The position numbers and the translations under genes were made by a program. Shown in pieces: positions 47,122 through 56,800 of a stretch of DNA of 64,000 nucleotides. The number at the start of each line of letters is the position of its first letter. The stretch's first letter is position 1. This DNA comes from Microbispora oryzae (GTDB lineage Bacteria > Actinomycetota > Actinomycetes > Streptosporangiales > Streptosporangiaceae). The stretch spans positions 1 through 64,000 of the forward strand of contig NZ_JAFCNB010000004.1 of the NCBI RefSeq assembly GCF_017896165.1. Direction: 5' to 3'. The notes under the pieces are model-generated. The model was not told the DNA's origin. It saw only the letters and a program-made list of their open reading frames with translations, and searched no databases.

Positions 47122-47955
47122 TTGTCTAGCGAACGGCTCCTCGCCATCAGCGACCTCCACATCGGCTACCCGGAGAACCGGGCGATCCTGGAGGGGCTCC
47201 AGCCCTCCTCCCCGGGTGACTGGCTGATCGTCGCCGGAGACGTGTGCGAGAGCCTGGGCGACTTCGAGTGGGCGATGCGCCTGCTCGCCGGGCGCTTCGA
47301 GAAAGTCGTGTGGACGCCGGGCAACCACGAGCTGTGGAGCCATCCAAGCGACCCCGTCACGCTGCGCGGGGAGGAGCGCTACCGGCGTCTCGTCGAGGTG
47401 TGCCGCTCCCTCGGCGTCGTCACCCCGGAGGATCCGTACCCCGTCTGGGACGGACCGGGCGGGACCGTCGTGGTCGCCCCGCTGTTCGTCCTGTACGACT
47501 ACACGTTCCGCATGCCCGGAGTGACGACCGTGGAGGCCGCGCTGGCCCTCGCGTACAAGAGCGGGGTCGTCTGCACCGACGAGACGTTCCTGCACCCCGA
47601 CCCGTACCCGTCCCGGCAGGCGTGGTGCGCCGCGCGGCTGAAGGAGACGGAACGGCGGCTCGAGGAGCGGCCGGGCGGGCTGCCGACGGTCCTGGCCGGC
47701 CACTATCCGCTGGTCCGCGAGCCCACCCGGATCCTGCGCTACCCCGAGTTCGCCATCTGGTGCGGCACCGAGGCCACCGCCGACTGGCATCTGCGCTTCC
47801 AGGCCGTCGCCGCCGTCTACGGCCACCTGCACATCCCCCGCACCACCTGGTACGACGGCGTCCGCTTCGAGGAGGTCTCGCTGGGATACCCGCGGGAGTG
47901 GAAGCCCCGGGCCGGCACGCCTGGCCGGCCGCGCCAGATCCTGCCGGCGCCGTGA
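47122..47955 (+). CDS. Calcineurin-like metallophosphoesterase
   Basis: A 277-aa metallophosphoesterase. Metal-ligand motifs are in order: LLAISDLHIGYPENRA, LIVAGDVCES, WTPGNHELWS, VLAGHYPLVRE and VYGHLHIPRT. The start is TTG 47122 because the conserved beta-strand LLAISDLH begins only four residues later and no ATG or GTG is in frame nearby; the RBS is poor. Its stop overlaps the PPTase start (GTGA). This pairing with an Sfp-type PPTase is common in Actinobacteria and the phosphoesterase may support 4'-phosphopantetheine turnover (inference). Confidence 0.88.
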   Translation: MSSERLLAISDLHIGYPENRAILEGLQPSSPGDWLIVAGDVCESLGDFEWAMRLLAGRFEKVVWTPGNHELWSHPSDPVTLRGEERYRRLVEVCRSLGVVTPEDPYPVWDGPGGTVVVAPLFVLYDYTFRMPGVTTVEAALALAYKSGVVCTDETFLHPDPYPSRQAWCAARLKETERRLEERPGGLPTVLAGHYPLVREPTRILRYPEFAIWCGTEATADWHLRFQAVAAVYGHLHIPRTTWYDGVRFEEVSLGYPREWKPRAGTPGRPRQILPAP

Positions 47956-48599
47956 TCGAACGGATCCTGCCGGACGGGGTGGCCGCGGCCGAGGTCTTCG
48001 ACGACCCGCCGGGGGTCGTGCTCTTCCCCGAGGAGGAGGCCCACGTCGCCCGTGCGGTGGCCAAGCGCCGCGCCGAGTTCACCGCCGGACGGCACTGCGC
48101 GCGGACGGCGCTGGCCGCGCTCGGCTTCCCGCCCGTGGCCATCCCGCCGGGCGAGGCCGGTTCGCCGACATGGCCGGCCGGAGTGGTGGGCTCGATCACC
48201 CACTGCGCCGGATACCGGGCGGCCGCGGTCTCGACGGACGTCCTCAGCGTGGGCATCGACGCCGAGCCGGATCTGCCGCTGCCCGCAGGCGTCCTCGGCA
48301 CGATCTCCCTCGCCGAGGAGCGCGAGACGCTGGCCGGGCTGGGGGAGCCGGCCGGGGGACCGCACTGGGACCGCCTGCTGTTCAGCGCCAAGGAGAGCGT
48401 CTACAAGGCGTGGTTCCCGCTGGCCCGCCGGTGGCTGGACTTCACGGAGGCCCTGATCCGGATCGACCGGGACGGTTCGTTCTCCGCCACCCTTCTCGTG
48501 CCGGGGCCGCGCATCGGCGGAAGGCCGCTGACCGGCTTCCGGGGTCGCTGGCTGGCCGACGGCGGTCTGCTGACGACCTCCGTCACGGTCCACCGCTGA
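47952..48599 (+). CDS. Sfp-type 4'-phosphopantetheinyl transferase
   Basis: A 215-aa PPTase that loads phosphopantetheine from CoA onto carrier proteins of polyketide, peptide or siderophore synthases. The diagnostic motifs are VGSITHCAGYRAAAVS, VGIDAEPDLPLP (Mg-binding Asp and Glu) and LLFSAKESVYKAWFPL (KES-x-YKA). The EntD-like N-terminal segment FPEEEAHVARAVAKRRAEF is present. GTG 47952 overlaps the phosphoesterase stop. No carrier-protein synthase lies in the window, so it serves genes elsewhere. Confidence 0.9.
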   Translation: MIERILPDGVAAAEVFDDPPGVVLFPEEEAHVARAVAKRRAEFTAGRHCARTALAALGFPPVAIPPGEAGSPTWPAGVVGSITHCAGYRAAAVSTDVLSVGIDAEPDLPLPAGVLGTISLAEERETLAGLGEPAGGPHWDRLLFSAKESVYKAWFPLARRWLDFTEALIRIDRDGSFSATLLVPGPRIGGRPLTGFRGRWLADGGLLTTSVTVHR

Positions 48600-48618
48600 G
48601 CCGGGCCGCGCGGACCCG

Positions 48619-49074
48619 TCAGAGGCGTCTCGTCATGAACACGCTGTTCGGATCGGGCCGGTAGTCGCCGAACGGCTCGCAGTACGCGAACCCGAACTTC
48701 TCGTACAGCCTCCTGGCGGGCAGGAAGAAGGCGGCCGCGCCGGTCTCCAGGCTCAGCCGGGCGAACCCCATCCGCCCGGCCTCGGCGATGATGTGCTCGA
48801 GCAGCAGGGACGCGATCCCCGCGCGCTTGCGCGACGACGCGGTGCGCATCGACTTCAGCTCCGCGTGGCCGCCGTCCAGCGCCTTGATCGCGCCGCAGCC
48901 CACGACGGCGTCCCCGTCCCGTACGGTCCAGAACGTGACGCCGGGCCGGCGGAGCGCGTCGATGTCGAGCGCGTGCTTGCTCTCCGGGGGAGTGATCGAC
49001 CGCATCTCCCGAACGTGTTCCAGCAGGAACTCGGCGATCTCCGGCCCGGAGAGGTCGTCCACCCGGATGTCCAT
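48619..49074 (-). CDS. GNAT-family N-acetyltransferase
   Basis: A 151-aa acetyltransferase. The acetyl-CoA loop is MRTASSRKRAGIASLLLEHI and the ending LYEKFGFAYCEPFGDY is the usual terminal GNAT strand. It resembles YsnE/PhnO-like small GNATs of unknown acceptor. It is the second gene after the TetR regulator in the same direction (41 bp gap), so may be regulated with it. Confidence 0.86.
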   Translation of the reverse strand: MDIRVDDLSGPEIAEFLLEHVREMRSITPPESKHALDIDALRRPGVTFWTVRDGDAVVGCGAIKALDGGHAELKSMRTASSRKRAGIASLLLEHIIAEAGRMGFARLSLETGAAAFFLPARRLYEKFGFAYCEPFGDYRPDPNSVFMTRRL

Positions 49075-49115
49075 GTCGCTCGCCCTCTCGTCTTTGTGCT
49101 CGCGCCCGGACCTTC

Positions 49116-49727
49116 TCAGCCGAGCGAGTCGATCCAGCGTTCCAGACGGCGGCCCTCCGCGCTCATCAGGCCGGGGTCTCTGAAGGTGTTCGTGAGCAGC
49201 GAGATGCCCTGGTAGGCGGCGAGCAGCGCGACCGCGAGCTCCCTGGCGTCGGCGCGGCCCATGGCCGTGAACTGGCGCTCGATCCAGTCGAGCAGCCGCC
49301 CCATGACCTCGGCGACGTCCCGGTCCAGGCCGCCCTCGGCCCGTTTGTCGAGTTCGCTCGCCAGGGTGCCGGTGGGGCAGCCGTACCTGGAGGTCAGATC
49401 CCGCTGATCCACCCAGGCGCCGACCAGCGCCTTCAGCCGTTCCTGGGGGGTGGGCAGCCGGTCGAGCGCGGAGACCAGGGCGCGCATGTTCCGCTCGTGC
49501 GTGGCGATGGCGGCGCCGACGAGCTGATCCTTGGTCTTGTAGTAGTAGTAGACGTTGCCGACCGGGACGTCCGCGGCCTTGGCGATGTCGGCGAGCGTGG
49601 TCTTCTCGACCCCCTGCTCGTGCAGGACGCGCGCCGCCGCCGCGGCCAGGCGGTCGCGTTTGCCCGGTCGCCCCTCACTCTCGGAGTCAGTCACCTGACT
49701 CACTATACCGGCCACCGGTTGGCGCAT
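49116..49727 (-). CDS. TetR-family transcriptional regulator (1)
   Basis: A 203-aa regulator with N-terminal HTH KRDRLAAAAARVLHEQGVEK and TTLADIAKAADVPVGNVYYY. The C-terminal all-helical ligand domain has RYGCPTGTLASELDKR, typical of TetR_C_33-like/LmrA-YxaF relatives. ATG 49727 is preceded by weak GAAAG; GTG 49694 is an alternative that would place the nearby inverted repeat inside the leader. Likely target: itself and the GNAT gene. Confidence 0.86.
   Translation of the reverse strand: MRQPVAGIVSQVTDSESEGRPGKRDRLAAAAARVLHEQGVEKTTLADIAKAADVPVGNVYYYYKTKDQLVGAAIATHERNMRALVSALDRLPTPQERLKALVGAWVDQRDLTSRYGCPTGTLASELDKRAEGGLDRDVAEVMGRLLDWIERQFTAMGRADARELAVALLAAYQGISLLTNTFRDPGLMSAEGRRLERWIDSLG
49684..49701. 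promoter_or_regulatory. Inverted repeat near the TetR start
   Basis: GAGTCAG, spacer TCAC, CTGACTC: perfect 7-nt arms. It overlaps the first codons if ATG 49727 is used, or the GTG 49694 start itself, and may be an autoregulatory operator. Confidence 0.4.
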
Positions 49728-49839
49728 CTTTCGTCACTTTTGCACCAGTGCTCGCGTGGTAAATCTACTTTGTAAATCGGGAATGGCTTGCTCAGTCGTT
49801 AACGGCGATCGATCGCAGCCTGGTATGGCTTTTGTCCTA

Positions 49840-49869
49840 TTTACACCTTTATTGAGAAGTGTGTACCTT
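49840..49869 (+). promoter_or_regulatory. Candidate promoter for the riboswitch-lysozyme unit
   Basis: TTTACA at 49840-49845 and TACCTT at 49864-49869 with an 18-nt spacer, in an AT-rich stretch about 110 bp before the conserved riboswitch core. This fits a housekeeping sigma promoter; no transcript data support it. Confidence 0.4.
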
Positions 49870-49974
49870 GGAGTCCGAAGCAGCGCATGATGCTGCCCTG
49901 ACAGCGTCATACCGTTGCCGTTCGTTGCCCGGACCGTACGGCCACGAGGGACCACGTCCGTCGAGATCGTACGG

Positions 49975-50115
49975 CCGCCGAATCCGCACTCGCGGAGCCG
50001 GGGACCCATCTCTTCCGGGGTGAATCGGAGCGCCGGCCCCCCAGGGGCGCCCGTAGGGCACTTCCTGCCCGAACCCGTCAGCTAACCCGGTAGGCGGCAT
50101 GGAAGCTAGGAGTCA
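49975..50115 (+). ncRNA. ydaO/yuaA-type c-di-AMP riboswitch
   Basis: The leader of the GH25 gene contains the signature 3' segment TCAGCTAACCCGGTAGGC (within 50073-50095) preceded by the 5' signature GGAGCCGGGGACCCA and GGGGTGAATCGG. Order and spacing match the c-di-AMP riboswitch, which in Actinobacteria commonly sits before cell-wall hydrolase genes and turns them off when c-di-AMP is high (established). The 5' boundary is approximate. GGCGGCATGG after the core begins the run into the gene start at 50124. Confidence 0.88.
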
Positions 50116-50123
50116 ACCTCGAC

Positions 50124-50849
50124 ATGCCCCATCACCGATCCGTCACGGCCGCTTCGCCCCGCGAGGAGCGGCGGAGCCCCTCCCGTAAACGCCTGGGCCT
50201 GGCCGTCGCCGTGGCGGCCCTCGCCGGTTCCGCCGGCACCTTCGTCGTCGCGAGCCCGGCGCACGCCAACCCGTACACCTACGGCCAGGACGTCTCCGGC
50301 TACGAGTCCGACTACGACTGGAACACCAGCCGGGCCCAGTTCGGCTTCGTGAAGGCGACCGAGGGCCTGGACTTCACGGACTCGTCCTTCGCCCGCCACT
50401 GGCGGGAGCTGGCCAAGAAGGGCATCGTCCGCGGCGTGTACCACTACGGGCACCCCGCCAACAACCCGATCGCCGAGGCCGACCACTTCCTGTCGGTGGT
50501 GAACTCCCAGCCGGCCAGGCCCGGCGACCTGCTCGTGCTTGACCTGGAGACCTCGGACGGCCAGTCCGTCGAGCGCGTCAACAGCTGGGCGAAGACCTGG
50601 CTGGCCTACGTGAAGGCCAAGACCGGGGTCGCGCCCATGTTCTACAGCGGCTGGAACTTCGCCGAGACCTACGGGCGCGGCCTGTCCGCGTATCCCCTCT
50701 GGGTCGCCAACTACAACCGCCCCGGAGGCGACATCAGCCCGCCGGCCGACTGGAAGACCTGGACGATCCACCAGTACACGGACACCCCGATCGACCAGAA
50801 CGTGTCGACGCTGACGCCGAAGCAGCTGCGCGCCCTCGGCCGCCGCTGA
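50124..50849 (+). CDS. Secreted GH25 lysozyme-like muramidase
   Basis: A 241-aa secreted hydrolase cutting the MurNAc-GlcNAc bond of peptidoglycan. The signal peptide is RKRLGLAVAVAALAGSAG through VVASPAHA. The GH25 barrel shows the catalytic Asp in YGQDVSGYESDYDW and the DLE pair in LLVLDLETSDGQSVE, with AKTWLAYVKAKTGVAPMFYS and WTIHQYTDTPIDQN as later strands. It is preceded by a c-di-AMP riboswitch, indicating control by osmotic or wall-stress signalling. No cell-wall-binding repeat is attached. Confidence 0.9.
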   Translation: MPHHRSVTAASPREERRSPSRKRLGLAVAVAALAGSAGTFVVASPAHANPYTYGQDVSGYESDYDWNTSRAQFGFVKATEGLDFTDSSFARHWRELAKKGIVRGVYHYGHPANNPIAEADHFLSVVNSQPARPGDLLVLDLETSDGQSVERVNSWAKTWLAYVKAKTGVAPMFYSGWNFAETYGRGLSAYPLWVANYNRPGGDISPPADWKTWTIHQYTDTPIDQNVSTLTPKQLRALGRR

Positions 50850-50971
50850 GCCGCCGCTGAGCCCCGGCCGCGGGTCCGTTTCCTGGCCGCGGCGCCGCGC
50901 CGCCCGCGCCGGACCGCTCGGGACCGCTCGGGACCGTTGTTGTCGGTGGTGTGCGGCATACTCGCGGGGTC

Positions 50972-52510
50972 ATGGCAGATTCATGGGGCGGTGGCCGCGC
51001 GCTCGACCTGGACGCGCCGGCCGTGGGGGACAGGTTCCGGCTGTTCAAGTTCACCCACAGGGACGACTTCGTCGTGTACCTGTGGGTGCTCAGGGCGATG
51101 GACCGGCTGCGGGCGGTGCACCGCGTCCAGGTCGACGGCGACGACGTGGCGGCGGCGCTGGCCGAGCTGGCCCTCCACCACGACGGTGTCCCCGCCGCGG
51201 ACGCGTCCCTGCGGGCCAGGCTCGACGCGCTGGCCGAGGACGGCATCATCCACCGCCTGGAGGACGCCTCCCGGGCGGGGTCGCTGGCCCGGTACCGCAA
51301 CCGGCAGTCGGTCTACCAGTTCAGCGAGCTGGGCTACCGCGCGTTCACGGCCGTGGAGGACGTGCTCGCCGCGCGCGTCAGGGACGCGAACCTGTCCCGG
51401 CTCGTCTTCTCCGACATCCTCGACGACCTGAAGTCGCTGGCACTGGCCAACCGCGGCGGCGACGGGGAGCAGGTGTACCGCCGTCTCTCCCGCCTCGACC
51501 AGGTCATGGAGGACATGGTGCGCCGGTCCGCCCGGTTCCATGTGACCCTGGGCGAGATCGTCGGCTCCACGGACGCGTCGCCCGACCTGTTCCTCCGGCA
51601 CAAGAACGCCCTGCTCGCCCACATGACCGAATTCATGGCCGAGCTCGACCGCTACCTGCCACGGCTGCACCGGGCGGTGCTTGAGGTCGAGGACTCGGGG
51701 GCCGGCGCGATGCTCGCCAGGGCGGCCGGCGTCGACGACCGGCCGTTCCTCGGTCCCGCGGAGCGCACGGAGGACTGGCGGCGCCGCTGGGAGGCGCTCC
51801 GGGCCTGGTTCACCGCCGAGCCCGGCGCGTCGTCCGGCGCGGCGGGGCTGCGCCGCGCCACGCGCACGGCCGTGTCGGGGGTGATCGCCCTGCTCCGGCA
51901 GGTGACCGAGGCCCAGCGCGGCGGCGTGAACCGCGCCTCCGAGCTGCGTCACCTCGCGGAGTGGATCTGCGACGCGCCCGACGAGGACGCCGCGTACGCC
52001 CTGGCCTCGGCCGCGTTCAACGTGGGATCGGCGCGGCATCTCGGCGGCGCCCACGACGACGTCGAGCAGATCTCGCCGCGATCCACCTGGTGGGACGCCC
52101 CGGGCATCGAGATCGGGCTCACGCCGTTCCGCACCGGCAGGCCGTCCGGGCCGGGCCTCCCGCAGCCGGTCCGCGCCGACGCGCGGGCCCGGGCCGACCT
52201 GCGCGGACGGCAGCTCGCCGCGAGGGCGGCCGAGCGCCGGGCCGCGGCGAGTCTCGCGGGCGCCGGAGCCCACGACCGGGTGCTCGACGAAGTCGAGACC
52301 CGGGTGCTGCTCGCCCTGCTGACGCGGGCGCTGGAGGCCCGCACGGTCGTGTCCGGCCGGCTGCGGTCCGCGAGCGGCAGCGACGACACCGTGGTGCTGC
52401 GGCTGGTGCCCCACGCCGCGGGCAGCGGCGTCCGCACCGCCCACGGGCTGCTACACCTGCCGGGCTTCGCCCTGGAGATCTCCACGCGCCCGGGACGGGC
52501 CGATGGCTGA
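50972..52510 (+). CDS. jetA: Wadjet type III JetA-like protein (DUF2397/TIGR02677)
   Basis: A 512-aa protein of the TIGR02677/DUF2397 family. ATG 50972 is chosen; GTG 50951 is in frame. Conserved stretches are DRFRLFKFTHRDDFVVYLWV, RNRQSVYQFSELGYRAFTAV and the long helical middle (VYRRLSRLDQVMEDMVRRSA). In type III Wadjet systems this subunit is the kleisin-like part of an SMC-type complex that removes circular plasmids (established for Wadjet in general). It overlaps jetB by 8 nt. Confidence 0.85.
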   Translation: MADSWGGGRALDLDAPAVGDRFRLFKFTHRDDFVVYLWVLRAMDRLRAVHRVQVDGDDVAAALAELALHHDGVPAADASLRARLDALAEDGIIHRLEDASRAGSLARYRNRQSVYQFSELGYRAFTAVEDVLAARVRDANLSRLVFSDILDDLKSLALANRGGDGEQVYRRLSRLDQVMEDMVRRSARFHVTLGEIVGSTDASPDLFLRHKNALLAHMTEFMAELDRYLPRLHRAVLEVEDSGAGAMLARAAGVDDRPFLGPAERTEDWRRRWEALRAWFTAEPGASSGAAGLRRATRTAVSGVIALLRQVTEAQRGGVNRASELRHLAEWICDAPDEDAAYALASAAFNVGSARHLGGAHDDVEQISPRSTWWDAPGIEIGLTPFRTGRPSGPGLPQPVRADARARADLRGRQLAARAAERRAAASLAGAGAHDRVLDEVETRVLLALLTRALEARTVVSGRLRSASGSDDTVVLRLVPHAAGSGVRTAHGLLHLPGFALEISTRPGRADG

Positions 52511-53852
52511 GCCGCGCGCCGCCGCCGGCGTCCCGCTCACCGACCTCGGCGCCTACCAGGACGCCGTACGGCTGGTGCTGACCACCGACCTGATCACCGC
52601 CGTGCATCCCCGTCCCGGCGTGCTGGAGCGCGTGCTGGCCTGGGCCGACCAGCTCACCCGCGACTTCCACGACCTGTTCGGCTACACGCTGCTCGCGACC
52701 ACCCGGCAGGTGCGGCTGGTCCGCCGCCTCGACGCGCTGGACCCCTCCCGCGGGAAGATCTTCGTCACCAGGGCGGGCCGGCCCTTCGACCGCAGGCGGC
52801 TGGCCTACCTGTGCCTGGTGCTCGGCTCCTTCCAGCGGTCACGGGTGGAGATCAGCCTCGCCGACCTGGTGCGCCTGTTCGCCCCGGTCGCCAACACCAT
52901 CGCGGGGCTCGGTTTCGACCCGGTCGTGCCCGGTCACCGGGCCGCGGTCGTCGACGTGATCGGCTGGCTCGTCGACCGGGGCGCGCTCCACCTGTCCGAC
53001 GGCTCGGTGGAGGCGTGGGCGCGCGGCGACGGAGGGGACGCCCTGTACGACATCGACCACGACCTCTGCATGGCGATCTTCCGGCCGTCCCGGCCGGTGC
53101 AGCACCTGACCAGCGCGGCCGGCCTGCTCGACGGCCTCGGCGGCCCGGCCGAGCGACGGGCCAGGAGGCTGCTGCTGGAGCGGCCGGTGGTCTACTACGC
53201 CGACCTCGACGCCGAGGCCGCCGCGGCCCTGCGCCGCGACGACCTGGTGGAGAACGTCGCCAGATTCACCGGCCTGATCGTGGAGCGCAGGGCCGAGGGC
53301 GTGCTGCTCGCCGATCCCGGCGGCCGGTTCACCGACCTGGCGTTCCCCGGCAGGGGCGGCGCGGTCAACCGGGCGGCGGGGCTCCTGCTCGCCCGCGTCG
53401 CCGACCTGCTGGAGGAGGACGGCGACGCGTTCGGCCGGCTGGAGCCGCCCGTCGAGGCCGACACGCAGCGCGAGCTGATCGAACGGGTCGACGCGGCGCT
53501 CCCACGGGCGGGCGTCGTGCGCGACCTCGCCTGGTCGTCCGGCCACGAGACGCCGGAGCCGCCGGGCCGTCCCGAGCCGCTGGTCCTCGTGGAGCGCCAC
53601 CGGCTCAAGGCGCTGATCGAGGAGCTGTACGACACGTTCGGCCCGGCCTCCTTCACCGCGGCCTGGCAGCACGACCCCGGCGGCCTGCTCGACGCCGCCC
53701 TCACCCTGCTCGCGGACCTGCGGCTGGTGCGGCCGGTGCCGGGCGGCGTGCTGCTGCTCCCGGCGGCCATGCGCTACCGCAACATCACCCTGGCGATCCC
53801 GGCGCCGCCCCGGGGCCAGCTCGACCTCTTCGACGAAGGAGACCAGGCGTGA
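52503..53852 (+). CDS. jetB: Wadjet type III JetB-like protein (DUF2398/TIGR02678)
   Basis: A 449-aa protein of the TIGR02678/DUF2398 family, probably winged-helix rich (MukE-like role). Typical stretches are LFGYTLLATTRQVRLVRRLD, RRRLAYLCLVLGSFQRSRVE and ITLADLVRLFAPVA-like ISLADLVRLFAPVANTI. It is flanked by overlaps: 8 nt with jetA and 4 nt with jetC (GTGA), so the three are made in one transcript. Confidence 0.85.
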   Translation: MAEPRAAAGVPLTDLGAYQDAVRLVLTTDLITAVHPRPGVLERVLAWADQLTRDFHDLFGYTLLATTRQVRLVRRLDALDPSRGKIFVTRAGRPFDRRRLAYLCLVLGSFQRSRVEISLADLVRLFAPVANTIAGLGFDPVVPGHRAAVVDVIGWLVDRGALHLSDGSVEAWARGDGGDALYDIDHDLCMAIFRPSRPVQHLTSAAGLLDGLGGPAERRARRLLLERPVVYYADLDAEAAAALRRDDLVENVARFTGLIVERRAEGVLLADPGGRFTDLAFPGRGGAVNRAAGLLLARVADLLEEDGDAFGRLEPPVEADTQRELIERVDAALPRAGVVRDLAWSSGHETPEPPGRPEPLVLVERHRLKALIEELYDTFGPASFTAAWQHDPGGLLDAALTLLADLRLVRPVPGGVLLLPAAMRYRNITLAIPAPPRGQLDLFDEGDQA

Positions 53853-56800
53853 CCCGGTTCAAGCCGTCCCGTGCCGGCCTGATCAACATCTGGGACTACA
53901 CCGACGAGGAGTTCGCGTTCGCGGACGGCCGGCTGGTGCTGCGCGGGCACAACGGGTCGGGCAAGACCAAGGCCCTGGAGGTGCTGTTCCCGTTCATCCT
54001 GGACGGCGTGGTCGACGCTCGCAGGCTCGACCCGTTCAGCGGCGAGAACCGCACGATGAAGTCCAACCTGCTCTACCGCGGGCAGGAGTCCGAGTACGGG
54101 TTCGTGTGGATGGAGTTCGCGAACGGCGGCAAGACCGTCACGCTGATCATCGCCATGCACGCGCGCAGAGACCGGCCCGACGTGAAGCGGACCTACTTCG
54201 TCACGGCCAGGCGGGTCGGCGTCGACTTCGGCCTGCTGTCGGAGGACGCCCGGCCGGTGACCGACCAGCAGCTCCGGCGGCTGCTCGAACCCGGGGCGGC
54301 GCGCACCAACCCCACCGACTACCGCGACGCGGTCGACGCGGCCCTGTTCCGGCTCGGCCGCGAACGGTACACCCAGCTGCTCGACCTGCTGCTGGCACTG
54401 CGCCGGCCGCTGCTGGCCAAGGACCTCGACCCCGCCAAGGTCTCCGACACGCTGACCGCGGGCCTCAGCCCCGTCTCCGACGACCTGATCGAGCAGGCCG
54501 CCCGCGACTTCGACAACCTGGAGGCCGTCCAGCGCCTGGCCGACGACCTCGCCACCGCCGACGCCGCCGCCCGCGCCTTCCTGACCCGATACGCGGACTA
54601 TCTCCAGGTCGGCGTCCGCGACCAGCTCACCCGTATCGAGGCCCGCGTCGGGCAGGCCGTCCACCCCGCCGTCCAGGTCCGCCGGGCACAGGCCGAGATG
54701 CGCCGAGCCGAGGCCGCGCAGGAGGCCGCCGAGGCGGAGCGGGACGCCGCGGCCGCCGACCAGACGAGGCTCGAAGGCAGGCTGGAGGCGCTCCGACGGC
54801 ACGAGGCGTACGCGGCGCAGGGCGAGCTGGAAGACCTGCGCGCCCAGGTCGCGCGGGGCGCGCAGGAGATCGCGCGGGCGCGTGAGGCGAACGGCCGCGC
54901 CGCCCGGCACATCGCCGACCTGCGGGGTGAGGCGGCCGAGGCCGGCCGCGAGCTCGACGAGGCGCGGGAGGCGGCGGCCCGGCAGTCGACAGCCGGAGCC
55001 GAGGCGGCCGAGCTCGCGGGCGTCCCGGCTCCGGAAGGGACCGACCCGATGGAGGTCCGTGCGCGGGCCGTCGCCCGGCTCCAGGACGCCGAGGACGTGC
55101 GGTCCGCGCTGCGCCGGGCCGGCGACGCGGAGGCGGAACGCGACCGGGCCGGGCAGTCCCTCGAACGGGCCCATCAGAAGATCGAGACGAGCGAGCAGGC
55201 GTGCCGCCGCGCGCAGGAGGCGCTCGGCGACGCGCTCGCGCGGGCCGAGGGCGAGCTGCGCGCCTGGGCCGGGCGGTGGGCCGGCGACGGTCCCGAGGCG
55301 GCGGCCGGAGCGGGCGACGCCGACGTTCTGACGCGCGGCCTGTCGCGGCTGCCCGAGGCGGGCGCGCCCAGCCTGGGCGAGGTCTTCGCCGAACTGGCCG
55401 AGGCGCGGCGTACGGCGCTCGCCGCCGAGTCAGCGAGCGCCGAGGCGGCGGTGACGGGCCTCACCGCCGAGATCGCGCGGCTGACCGCCGAGCGGGACGA
55501 GGTCGCGTCGGAACGCGACGACGCCCCGCCGCTCGACGCCGCCCGGCAGGCCGGGCGGGACGCCCGGCCAGGAGCGCCGCTCTGGCGGCTGGTGCGCTTC
55601 GCCGAGGAGATCCCGCGGGAGCGGGCGGCCTCCGTCGAGGCCGCCCTCGACGCGGCCGGGCTGCTCACCGCCTGGGTGCACCCCGACCCCCGGCTCACCG
55701 CCGAGGCGCTGGCCGAGCCGCTATCGGAGCCGCGGTCGGAGTCGTACCTGCTCGCGGCCCCGCCGGAGCGCAGGCCCTCCGGGCGGACGCTGGCGAGCGT
55801 GCTGGTGCCGGAGGAGCAGGACGACGTCCCGGCCGACGTCGTCGCGGGCGTGCTCGCCTCCATCGCCCTGACCGACGACCTCGACGTCGCCTCCGGCGTC
55901 CCCGCGATCAGCACCAGGGGTCAGTTCGGGTACGGCGTGCACGTCGGCGCCCGGACCAAGGCCGCGCCGGAGTACATCGGCGCGACCAACCGGGCGGCCA
56001 GGCGGCGGGCACGCCTCGCCGAGTTCGACGAGGAGATCCGGGACAGATCGCGGGAACGCGACAGAGCCGAGGCGGAGCGCGAGGCGGTCCGGCGGCGGCT
56101 GGACGACCTCGGGCGGGCCCGGGCGGAGCTGCGCCAGGTCGGCAGGGACGTGCCGAAGGCGGCGACGGCGCTGACCGGGGCGTCCGCCCTGCTGGCCGCC
56201 GCCCGCGCCGAGCTCGCGGAGGCCTCGACCGCGCTCGACGCCGCCACCGCCGAGATGGACGCCGAGCGGCGGCGGCTCCGGCAGACGGCGGCGGACCGGA
56301 ACATGCCCGTGACGGCCGCCGAGGTCGACGCGGTCGTCAGGGCCGTCGGCGACTTCACCGCCGCGGCGGAACGGCAGTCGCGCCACGTGGCCGACGCCGA
56401 ACGGCTGGCCCGTGACCTCGCCGCGCGCCACCGCACGATCGAGCGGCTGGAGACCGACCTCGGGACCGCCGCCGGCGACCTGGCCGACAAGGAGGAGGCC
56501 CACCTGCGGCTCGCCGAACGCCTCTCGGTGCTGGAGGACGCGCTCGGCGCCCCGCTGAAGGAGGTCCTCGGCCAGATCAACGAGGCGGAGCGGGCGCTGG
56601 CCGCCGCGACGGCCCGGTGGCGCGCCGCCGACCAGAAGGCCAGGGCCGAGCACGACGCGCTGGTCGAGGCCACCACGGCCTGCCGGCACGGCCGCGACGC
56701 CCTCGCAGCCGCCCTCCGGGAGACGCAGGAGCAGCTCGCGTCCTTCGCGCCGTACACGCAGGCCGAGCTGCGGCCGGTGCTCGGCCTCCCCGCCGAGCCG

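Noticed and set aside
50951-50971. GTG 50951 as the start of jetA
   Set aside because: The seven extra residues lie outside the conserved region; ATG 50972 has a closer purine-rich stretch.
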